A stretch of DNA of 64,000 nt, taken from assembly GCA_021030905.1 (NCBI GenBank), contig JAGFMI010000002.1, positions 682,001 through 746,000 of the forward strand. Direction: 5' to 3'. This DNA is from Pyrenula massariospora (Eukaryota > Ascomycota > Eurotiomycetes > Pyrenulales > Pyrenulaceae). A model generated the notes under the pieces. The model searched no databases and had not been told where the DNA came from. It worked only from the letters and a program-made list of their open reading frames with translations. Position 1 is the first letter of the stretch; every line of letters begins with the position of its first letter. Below, in pieces: positions 54,897 to 64,000 of the stretch. The position numbers and the translations under genes are program-made.

Positions 54897-56323
54897 TTAA
54901 TAGCTTTTTGGCAGATTCAAAACCTTTTCGCTGATAAAATTCAGAATCATTTCCTACCAAAATATTTTGTGTCAGCGCTAGGAGGTTTATATCTGGCTGT
55001 TTCAAAATTTCTCACCTTGCTAATCGGAGCTATTCTCGGCACAAAACAATCTCTTAGATACCGTTCAACGTGATATTCACTGGCATAACCCATCCCACCG
55101 TGAGTCATCACAGCTCTTTCACAAGCTTTGAAAGCAGCCTCCGCGGCCAAATACTTCGCACTATTAGCGGCAATACCAACGGCGTGCTGACTTATGCTCT
55201 TCTCTGGATCTTTGCTATCATCATAGAGCCGAGCAGCATGATATGTGAGCAATTTTGCGGCTTCGAGATTCATGACAGCATCTGCGAGTGGGTGTGATAT
55301 TGCCTGATTCTGTCCAATTGGCCTCTGAAAGACAATACGTTCGCGAGCATATTTTGCGGCTCTGTCAATTGCTACATACCCCAGTCCCAAAGCTTCGCCG
55401 GCAAGGAGACACCTTTCAGCATTCATTCCATGCAAAACAATACGGAAGCCTTCACCTTCCTTGCCGATTAGTGATTCGGAGTCGATTTCGTAATTATCAA
55501 AAAAGACTTGATTCGCATCCACCGCTCGACCGCCCATTTTCTTGATCTTTTTAATTTCCAGTCCTGGTTTTCCTCTATCAAAATCAATGAAGAACATGCT
55601 CAAGCCATCGCTCTTCTTTTGAACCTCTTCTAAAGGGGTGGTTCTGGCAAGTAAAACCATTCTCTTTGCGCCTTGCGCACCTGTCGTCCAAGTCTTCTGT
55701 CCATTAACAACCCATCCACTACCATCGGATTTCTTGGTTGCAGTAGTCTTCAGCTTCAGAGTTTCAAGACCCGTGTTTGGCTCCGTCACACCAAAGCAGA
55801 CTCTCCATTCTCCTTTAATGATCCTGGGAAGGAAGGCAGCGCGTTGTGTGTTGGTACCGAATTTGGCAACAGGTTGAGTTGCATACACATTACCATGAAT
55901 GGACTGAGCGCCTGCCATACCTGCGCCACTTTGGCTTATTGTTTGCATCATCATAGTTGCCTCTGAAATACCTAAGCCTGCCCCGCCTTCTGATTCTGGC
56001 AAGGCGATTCCTAGCCAGCCATCGCGGGCTAGAGCAGCGTGCAATTCAGATGGAAATACCTGAGTCTCATCTCGCTCGAGCCAGTACTCCTCTGGGAAGT
56101 CTGAGCAGATCTTTCCAATAGCATCGCGTATTTCTAGCAGTTGAGGGCTGAATGATGAGGTTTCCATAACGGAACAGAGAGGACGCGAAGAAGAAAACTC
56201 TCGCTGCAGAGAGGGACAACGCGATGCACGTGGCGAAAATTCATGAGAGATGCGGTAACATCGTGATCCCTGGGAAAAACGAGGAAATCCAATCCTTGAG
56301 AAGGGTCTAAGCACAGATGGCAT
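54897..56323 (-). CDS. Mitochondrial-type acyl-CoA dehydrogenase
   Basis: Exons 56323-55016 and 54953-54897 (62-nt intron), 454 residues. The N-terminus is rich in Arg/Ser and lacks acids (FSRIGFPRFSQGSRCYRI), typical of a mitochondrial presequence. The FAD-dependent fold shows the signatures CFGVTEPNTG, NGQKTWTTGAQGA, FFIDFDRGKPGLE, RPIGQNQAISHPLAD and THGGMGYASEYHVERYLRD. The small last exon adds EMILNFISEKVLNLPKSY, the expected family C-terminus. Reaction: alpha,beta-dehydrogenation of an acyl-CoA, passing electrons to ETF; chain length or branched-chain preference cannot be told. The lack of a C-terminal SKL argues against a peroxisomal place. It is divergent from INCENP. Confidence 0.92.
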
Positions 56324-56838
56324 GTTCGGTTGATAGATTTTAAATCAAGGTACAAACTTGGGAAACATACAGCAGCTTCAGATGAAAGCTGGTTCGCAAT
56401 ATTTCTGTTCCTAGACCTATATAAACAGATATAGATAGAAAACTTGAGCACAATAGAACTCCTTTGACAATCCCCATAAAGAGCTCCACAGGAAAACAAA
56501 TACTCGCACTTCTCCAAATCCTGAAGTATGCGGGGGACGTTCGAGTGGAGAGCGACAGCGTTGGAGAAGTTTGCCAAGAGATATCACGTGCTTTGGTGGT
56601 CCTTGCGCGGTACACCACACTAGGCCCGTTACAGAACCAAAACATTGAACAGCCGGCTTCACAAGCTCCATCTCTTCCAAATATCGCCCAGTCTCGCTGT
56701 CACGTCCAGCTTCGATTGTCATAACTCATGAACCGATCATAGCATATCCTACCTACTGCAGTTGCAGTCACCGGCTTTCTTGATCTCCGCGGATCGTCGG
56801 CTCAGCTGTAGCATCACCACTTCTTCCCAGCTTTCACG
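56324..56838. other. Divergent promoter region, acyl-CoA dehydrogenase / INCENP
   Basis: 515 bp with a CACGTG E-box at 56585-56590. I did not see the CCTCGG element of fungal fatty-acid regulators. Nothing else recognised. Confidence 0.45.
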
Positions 56839-59800
56839 ATGGCAGCAAGATCACAGATGGCTGTTGGATCAGCACCATGGATCGCGGCGGAGAAAGAAAA
56901 TGTGCTGCAGTTGATAGAACAAGAGAAGGAAGAGATTATATTTCCGGCACAACATGAACTGGAATGGTTGAATGAGCACATGGCGGAAATCTTCAACAAG
57001 AATCAATTGTACGGTGCCCTATGCTGCATGTCCTGACTATTGGCAGCTAATTGAGATAGCAATGTTGCCGATGTTTTCAAGACGCCGGGAAAATTGAGGG
57101 GCAGAACCCCACGGACTAACAGGAAAAAGAATGTGGTTGAGAATCGAGTCGTATGTCCTCTTGACGTTCCACCTGATGTACAGAGCTAATCTCTGAAGCC
57201 ATTGAGCGACGTGTTCTCATCAAATACCCAAACGAACGCTCGACAAAGTCCAGTTCGACCAGAAAATTTTACCCAGAAAATTGCAAAATTTGCGATTGGA
57301 AAGGATGCTGAGCAGCAGCCCGAACCTAGCCCAAAGCCTAAGGCTTCGAGTCCGTCTAAACACTACACGGACTCAGGATATCACGGAATGACCGAAGATG
57401 AGATGGATGTTGATGCTCCAGTACCGCAAAACCCGAAGAGTGTCTGTGATGAGGCCAGACCAAAAGGTGGAAACCCAATTGAGGTTTTAGACGCCTTGGC
57501 TGAGCCAAAGAAAGAGGTGGATCTTGCTTCTGAGGAACGAAGGACTACTGAAGGATCATTTCACTCAGCAAGGGAAGAAGTGACGCGCAAGATATCACAA
57601 CCAGAGATTATTACCGAAGAAGAGGCTCAGAAAGAGGAGGAACCTCTTGTACATGATCCCGAGTCACCTAGAATCCAGTCTGCAGCAAAGACTACAACCC
57701 AAAATTTGATCAACGAAGAAACCCAAGAATCCTCAGCCAAAGGCATTTTCGATGAGCATGACCTCAGTGACCTTGGCTCTCCTTCCGATGGCTCAACGCC
57801 CGATAGACCTCTTGTTCGGAAAAGCAGTCTTACCTTCGCGTCTCTTCCAGCGAGAGAACCGATCCCCACCAAGAAAAGCTTTGGTACAAGAGTGTCTCGC
57901 ACGAGCCAAGTTGATCAGCAGCGTGCTAGGAGTAGCCATTTCACTGGTCTAACAGGACCTTCACGAATGACTCAGGTTCAACCTGAGGTCTCCAATAAAG
58001 CCGAGAAAATTTTGAATAACGATACGATCATGAAAGATGTGCAGATGGTTGCTCAGCCACATGAAAATGAAGAGTCGGACCCTGATGAGAAAATCAGGAA
58101 GATGCATAATAAATCCTCTACACAGAGGTTGCATGAGAGAATAGGGATGTTGGGGAAGTCCCAACCTTCTCGGCCCTCAAAGTCAATCACGCAGAACGCA
58201 ACGGCATCCATCAATCAAGTAAAATATCCTCAATTGATGGCCAAGAAACCTCCTGCACCGCCTGCACCGCCTGCCGTATCTCGGCCTGCTCATGCTGGCT
58301 CAGCAGTTGCTGATGATGACGATGACTGGATAAAGCCCTTAAGTGCCGCTGAGAAAAGCTCAAGGCCGCAGATGGTTAAGAGCCACACGGCTGACGTTAT
58401 GGAAGGAATGACTTCGGATTCTGGAAAAGAGCTTGAGACCAAGTCTCAACGTGATCCGCTGGACTACAAATTCCCCACTCCTCCAGACTATCCTGTCCAG
58501 GAGCCCACAAGAAAGTCACCATCTCCGTCTCGTTTTGGGCATACGAAATCGGCTTCGACGATCTCTCTCGTATCGCCCGCAAAAGCGTCGATGCAACCGA
58601 GCCATAAACAGAACATTTCAGTGTCGAACCCTCCGTATGGTGCTACCACACCTACCGGCTCACCAAAACGGCTACTGGATGGGCCATTAAGCGCTTCTAA
58701 ATCCAAATTCCAATCAATCATGAAGACTGCAAAGGGTCTCTTCACAAGTGGTGCCAGCATTTCTGCTTCCGCGAAGATGGAGACCTTTTCACCCCACGCG
58801 CTACGAGTGGCGGAAGACAGCGTGCCTGCTCTAACTCCTGCATCGGCTAATGAAGTTGAGGATAAGCCGCTGCCAGCAAGCCCTCCAAAAGAAGTAAGGA
58901 GGACGAGGAGTTCGACCGAGAGAGAACGAGAGGAGCGACGGAAAGAGAAGGAGAAAGAAAGAGAATTGAAGGAGCGTCAACGCGTGCAGGATCAATTAGA
59001 GAAGGCGCGAGAAAAAGAACGACAGAGAGCGGCTGAATATAAGCAGAACCAGCTCAAATCATCTGCCTCGATTGCTTCACTGGCAAAGCAGACTCAGCCC
59101 GTGAGGCGAAGCCCACGTCGGCCTGCAGAAGATGACGATGCTTCAGAAAAGGCTATGGGCACTCACAATGCGCAGTCTGCGGTGGTCCCTGGACATCAGG
59201 CCTCAAGTGCCCGCCCGAATGAAGCTCGACGTCCAGTGAAGCCAGTACTGCAAGCTCACTCAAAGCCGAAGGAACCCCCCAGAGCGATTCGGATCGGAAT
59301 GCCATCTCAGAGGATGGGCCCTCCGACTTCGACGTTTTCAAGCCTTCAAGAATCTCTTCCTCCAGCAACAACCAAGCCGAGAACGGTTGTTAAGCAGGCC
59401 AGCAACACGTCCCTTCACACTGCTGCTTCAAGTAGCAGTCTTAAAACAAGTGCCAGTTCTCAAGCAGGGAAATTGAAATCGCTGACGGCTGCTGCAAAGA
59501 AGAAAGAGCATGTAAGTAATTCTTAGTCATTGGAGTTGAAAATAATGCTGACAAAATCAGGATGAGCGTGAAGCAAAGCGCAAAGAAGAATTGAGGCAAG
59601 AACAAAGAAACCGAGCTGAACTTGAGAGGAAAGAACGCGAACGGGTTGAATCCGAGAAAAAGGAGCGCGAACGTGTTGCCGCTGAGGATGCTCGGAAGCT
59701 CGCGCAAAAGCAGGCTCTTGAAAAAAGGCGACAGCTTGAACATGCAAAGAAAATGGATCAGCAGCGCAATCACCACCAAACGAACGACCATGTAAGTTGA

Positions 59801-60851
59801 GTCCCCTTGTCTCCCTAACTTTGTTAAGATCCTCCAGGCCGCTTCGGTACACGACAAGCCTACTATTCAGCGTAATGATGCCGGGCCCTCACGACCAGCT
59901 TCTCGTCTCAACAACACACAACCGTATAACCGTTCAATGGCGACTCACCCGATTCCGAATCCTTCCAAACCTGCAAAACGACCTTTGGAGGAGGATACTG
60001 GTCCAAGTCGTCATCTTATGTCCAAGTTAGCAGCCTCAACTACTCAACAGCCCGAGGCCAAGCGACGGAGAACTGAAGATGAGAATCAAGAGCCATCCAT
60101 TCGACCAATCATGGCTCCACCGCAGCGCCAGTCGAACATGCGCAAGGACCAGCCGCAAAAACCTACAATCTTTGCCCATGGCTATGCTCACGCTCCTCCA
60201 GTTGCAGCGCACCATCACGGCTCATCTCAGGCATTTAGCAATTCTACGCACCAAAGTCATTACCCATCCAACAATAACACCACCACCGGCCACCGTCCTA
60301 TGCCACCCTTGGACACGGCCAAATTCGCCAACGGCAAAGTTCCCTTTGCTGACTTCCCCAACCCACCACAGCAACCACCCTCCCACAACAACCACCCTCA
60401 CCACAACAATAAAACCCCGGCCTCCGCCGCGGCAGCCCACCTCGCCCAGCAACGCGCCAACCTCCCCAAATCCTCCCCCCACTACCCATCAGGAGAGAAC
60501 ATCCACCTCCCGGACATCCCGACCGACAGCGAAGACGAAGACTCGGACGACGACAGCAACAAATTCCCGGTGCCGGCCTGGGCCGAGCCCGACGCCCTGC
60601 GCCAGGTGCTCATCGACCAGGACGCCATGAACGTCGATCCGGACGCGGTGTTTGGGCCCGTGGCGCCGCTGCGCATGGAGGAGATCTTTGCGAAAGGGAA
60701 CAAGGAGAGGTTGAAGAGGTTTCGGGACCGGACGAGTAGCGCGAATTGGGTGTTGAGTGGGGATGCGTTGACCATGGAGGAGGTGAGGGCGGATCGGGAG
60801 GGGAGGGAGAGGATTAGGGGGGATGGGGGGTGGAGGTATGGGGGTGGGTGA
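56839..60851 (+). CDS. INCENP/Sli15, inner centromere scaffold of the chromosomal passenger complex
   Basis: Exons 56839-57008, 57060-57150, 57199-59511, 59561-59791 and 59838-60851, 1272 residues. INCENP links Aurora kinase (Ipl1/Ark1) to survivin (Bir1) and borealin at centromeres. The N-terminal ~60 residues (LIEQEKEEIIFPAQHELEWL) are the short helical Bir1/borealin-binding part. A long disordered middle with many SP/TP sites contains a highly charged helix (EREREERRKEKEKERELKER) extending into exon 4, the microtubule-binding single alpha-helix. The C-terminus is the IN-box that activates Aurora: PVPAWAEPDALRQVL, VDPDAVFGPVAPLRMEEIF and the TSSANW motif, whose two serines are the Aurora target. 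The small introns are supported by frame and by the continuity of the helix. Exon 2 is only 91 nt. Confidence 0.93.
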
Positions 60852-61555
60852 TTGATGGATGGATGGGGTTTTGGTGGGTAGGGGGTGTTGGTGTAGGGGA
60901 ATGTTGGAATATAGAATTGGAAGGGGGGTATCGAGAAAGGGGATGGATGGATGAAGAGGGGATTGTCGAGAAAAATGATGATTGGACAAAGGGGGTAATG
61001 AACCTGCTTTTGCATGATTCCAGTGGCCTTTTGAGCCTTGATTGGGTTGGAGTTCTTGATTTGGACATATGGAACGGCGTTTTGGGGACCTCTTCAAGGA
61101 CAGCAGCACACTTTGTGGGAGTTTGTGTGAGAGTTTCTTCAGCGCCTGCTCCATGAAACGACCATTCATTGCATTAGAACAAGCGTGACAAGAATGAATG
61201 CTATTCTGATTCCGTCCACCATCGCATCCCTATTCCTTAACCTCTATCTGAAGCTAGCCCTCCAATGGAAAAAACAACACGCACACCTGCTATGAAAACG
61301 CTTGCCGTTAAGAAAAGATACAATTTTCTGTAAGGGGGGAGGAAAGAGGTAGGGTACAGTCTGGATGCCAATACCAGTAAGTCTGCAGTGTAACAAGGGA
61401 ACATCCACCATGGTCCTTCATCTTGTGATTCTCCGCCGACTGCCCGTATAAGCCATTGATATACCAAGTTGCATGTCTCGATTACTTGCAGCTCAAGGAG
61501 CTAGCGCAACTCATCGAATTTTTCTTTTGAGGGAAAATTGCCGCGCGGTCTCCCC
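60852..61555. other. Convergent intergenic region
   Basis: 704 bp between INCENP (+) and the reticulon (-). The left part is G-rich on the plus strand. No gene supported. Confidence 0.5.
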
Positions 61556-63091
61556 CTAGGATGCAGCCACTGGCTCAGGCACAGCCTTTGTCTCAGAGAC
61601 GGGGTCCTGCTTGGGGGCAGCGGGGAAATCAGAATCTTTGACGGTGCTGGCAGGCTTCGCCTTGGACAAGGTTGGGCTGGGCATCCTCTGGCGGGCGCTG
61701 CCAATGTATTCCTGAGCTTTTGCGCCGTAGTCACCTGCGTATTGCTTCATCGTTTCAGTGGCTCGCGAGGTGTGTTGTCCAGCAAGATTTTTGACCTGTG
61801 TGGCTTGCGTGTTCACGACGTCGGCCGCTTTGCCCAAATGTTCGTCGATGAGCTCTTGGTTGGTAATGTAGATCAAGGGGCCAAGGTAGACAACGGAGGT
61901 TGTGATGAGCGCTAGACCCCAGAGAGGTGTGAATTTGACAAGGAAGTAGGACAGGAAGGCCGCAAGGAAAGTCTGCAAGGGCGATCAGTATGCTCTCTAT
62001 AACATGAATTGAGGTCTTACAGCCAACGTCTTCAGGATATTCTCGGCAAAGACGATACGTTGTAACTCTATTACGAAGAAGTTGATAAGCTGCTCCAGGT
62101 CGTCCAGACTAGCCTCCAGTGTCTCCCGTGGGATCGTGTAGTAACGGCGTGGACGGAAAGAACTAGCGAGGCCATGGCCAGCAAAATATTTGCCAGCAGC
62201 TTCTGCAGTAGCAGTACCTGTAAATGTGAGCAATATATCCTCGATCCAAGACATCTAAGTACTCACAGCCAAGGACCAGATATGTTGCTTTGAACATCCA
62301 CCGGAGGATGGGCAGATATCGCGTAGCAAAAATAAAGAGGACCGTTGTTGCAAATGATATGCCAGTAGCGCGAGGGTGCTCCCACTTTTTTCTTATCAGT
62401 CTCTCGAAACTCGGCCTTGCATGTAAAGCGACTTACGCTCAAAAGGCTATAGAAGAAGGAATGATAATCTGGAAGAGTATGAGTAGCTGTCTGTGGTATG
62501 GCCGAGCTTCAGCAAGACGTACGCGTCAAAGGTTGACCGGTAGCGGTCGGCTGGTCAGGCTGGACACGCTTGCTGGTAAGACCTGAGATATCATTGCCGG
62601 TTTTTGCTGTCTGATTCTTGACAGACTCCGCGACTGGGCCTGGAAGCTCTGTCAGTATTGAGGCTTGATCTTCAATGATAGCGTTGGGCCAAAAAAGAAT
62701 CCGGAGAGCAGCGATAAGCTGTGTCAAGTCCTAATCGCCGTATGTTTACGCTAGATCTGGGAGGTCGAAAGTGTGATAGAGCTTTTGCAGGTTTCCACAT
62801 ACCATTGGCCACGCTTTGTGTGATCGGATGATTTGAAATCGTGTTCATAGCGGCTGAGGAGTCTGAAGGAGGTCTATTAGAGAAGAACAAGGCAGAGGGA
62901 TGTTGGTCGGAGATTCTCTGTACTACAACGGGGGGATGGTTAGTCTTGAGCGCAGACCTCAGAGGAAGGTATAGTTCATAGTAACTTACCTCACTATTCT
63001 TGAGTGTATCAACGTAAGTGCCTCCATTAGCCGTTGAGGTTTGTTCCGGGGCAGCAGCGCCTGGTTGGGGAGGGTTGACGGCATCCGCCAT
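61556..63091 (-). CDS. Reticulon-like ER membrane-shaping protein
   Basis: Seven exons: 63091-62990, 62917-62803, 62639-62523, 62468-62437, 62384-62267, 62217-62021 and 61972-61556; 365 residues. The reticulon homology domain spans ~105-285: YHSFFYSLLSWEHPRATGISF, two long hydrophobic hairpins (TVLFIFATRYLPILRWMFKATYLVLG and TFLAAFLSYFLVKFTPLWGLAL, interrupted by the ~66-residue loop CTATAEAAGKYFAGHG...), then ITNQELIDEHLGKA. Reticulons wedge into the outer leaflet to curve ER tubules. The C-terminal ~80 residues are disordered, Lys/Pro/Ala-rich. Intron 2 is longest (163 nt) and has two in-frame acceptors 9 nt apart. Exon 2 is the least certain because several 3' splice sites are possible; the one chosen keeps frame and has a good CTAAC branch site. 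Confidence 0.88.
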
Positions 63092-64000
63092 GGCGATTGG
63101 CCCGGCTGTGAAGGAAGTCGGCTCTGAGGAATGCTGGGGTGGTACAGAGAGCTGCACAGAGCTTAGACGAACACGAATCGTGTAATTCTGCAGATGGGCA
63201 AATGTTGCGGTTCGTGGATGGGAGAAGACTGAGGTCGTGGAAAAATGGATCAGGAGCAAGTTTTGTGAAGCGTTTCTGACGTATGGCGGCCAACAAGCCT
63301 GCAACCCGCCGGATCACTGGGTCACTGTCGCGTGCACCTTCATTTATCACTACAAGACCAGCTTTCGCGCAGACATTTATATGAATCACCTCTCGACAAG
63401 TCTTCTGAAGGGTTACTAAATTACACCCTGGCCTCTAGAGGTCATGAACCTCTCATTCCTGTTGCCTGGACTTCAACGACGTGAAAGAGAGCCTGAAACG
63501 CCCCTTTTTTTCTCCGCTCCAAAACTGGTTGCATGTGACAACTGACGGAAGCCTCACCGTTATTCCACAGAAAAGTAACCACGGTACCAGCATCTAATAG
63601 ATTGGATTCTAACGACTAGTATACCCGCTCACTTTGGAACGCTCAATCCGGTGAAGCACTGCTTTCACCGAGGATGATCGCGAGAGCTCACCCGTCAGAG
63701 CCTGCGATTACCCGGATGATCCGTGGCTCGCCTCCAGCATGCATCTGACCTGCTCGAGGCACATCTCATCATGATACCCTCCGAACTGTTTTTTTTATTG
63801 AATTTTAGCCGGTGGCAGCCAAGAACTTTTGACATACTAAAAGATAATACGTAACTCTACTGTTTACTTCTGCCCAACAGGGTAAATGGCCTATCTTCGT
63901 CTTTGCATTTGATTGGCCAATGCTACTTCGAAAGCTGAGGAGAGATTTCTCTTCAGATTGGGGGCTCTACCCTTACTGCAAACAGACAATTATGCCAACT
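63092..64000. other. Reticulon promoter and unassigned right edge
   Basis: 909 bp. The reticulon frame stays open to 63304 but without conserved character. T-rich and A-rich tracts near 63790-63850. No supported gene before the window ends. Confidence 0.45.

Noticed and set aside
1-64000. Biosynthetic gene cluster, CRISPR array, tRNA or rRNA genes
   Set aside because: The oxidoreductase, hydrolase and isochorismatase genes are scattered among housekeeping genes without a core enzyme; I found no spaced repeats and no B-box-like GGTTCGANTCC outside coding sequence.

Overview
The window is nuclear DNA of a filamentous ascomycete (Pezizomycotina type). The evidence is many short introns of about 45-75 nt with GTAAGT/GTATGT-like donors and CTAAC/CTGAC branch sites, dense genes on both strands, and recognisable fungal orthologs: PEX7, GPI8, CDC45, CNS1, an SSXT/Snf11-type SWI/SNF subunit, NMA111, INCENP/Sli15 and a reticulon. 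I see no tRNA, rRNA, CRISPR, prokaryotic signal or intact transposon. The species cannot be named from the sequence alone.

Layout. 1-12.3 kb is a normal gene-dense stretch: the 5' end of PEX7 (-), a small cysteine-rich secreted protein (+), a CUE/AlkB-like/GRF-finger protein (+), the GPI-transamidase catalytic subunit (-), a large F-box protein (+) and a TBC Rab-GAP (+). 12.3-20.9 kb is nearly gene-free: two gaps of 3.8 and 3.3 kb flank one Q/P-rich coiled-coil protein, and a diverged ~113-bp tandem duplication lies in the second gap. 20.9-31.6 kb is sparse and looks accessory: an NTF2-like membrane protein, a degraded gene with a frameshift and a premature stop, a lineage-type 2EXR-like protein, a 20-bp minisatellite and an unrecognised one-TM protein. 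31.9-63.1 kb is gene-dense again: CDC45, a USP-like protease homolog, an SDR, CNS1, SSXT/Snf11, an isochorismatase, a DUF427 protein, NMA111, a secreted SGNH esterase, a DHH phosphoesterase with a PCNA-binding-like tail, an acyl-CoA dehydrogenase, INCENP and a seven-exon reticulon.

The genes are not a biosynthetic cluster or operon. Several independent ones concern DNA replication, repair and segregation (AlkB-GRF, CDC45, DHH, INCENP). Others concern membranes and organelles (PEX7, GPI8, Rab-GAP, reticulon, acyl-CoA dehydrogenase) or proteostasis (F-box, CNS1, NMA111, USP-like). The observations most worth following are the divergent USP-like protein at 35.6-38.0 kb, the DHH/PIP-like protein at 53-54.4 kb, the broken gene at 23.2-26.4 kb, and a repeated local C-rich-to-G-rich strand switch inside at least six genes. 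All gene models are manual splices by eye. Exon boundaries are given where protein continuity supports them.
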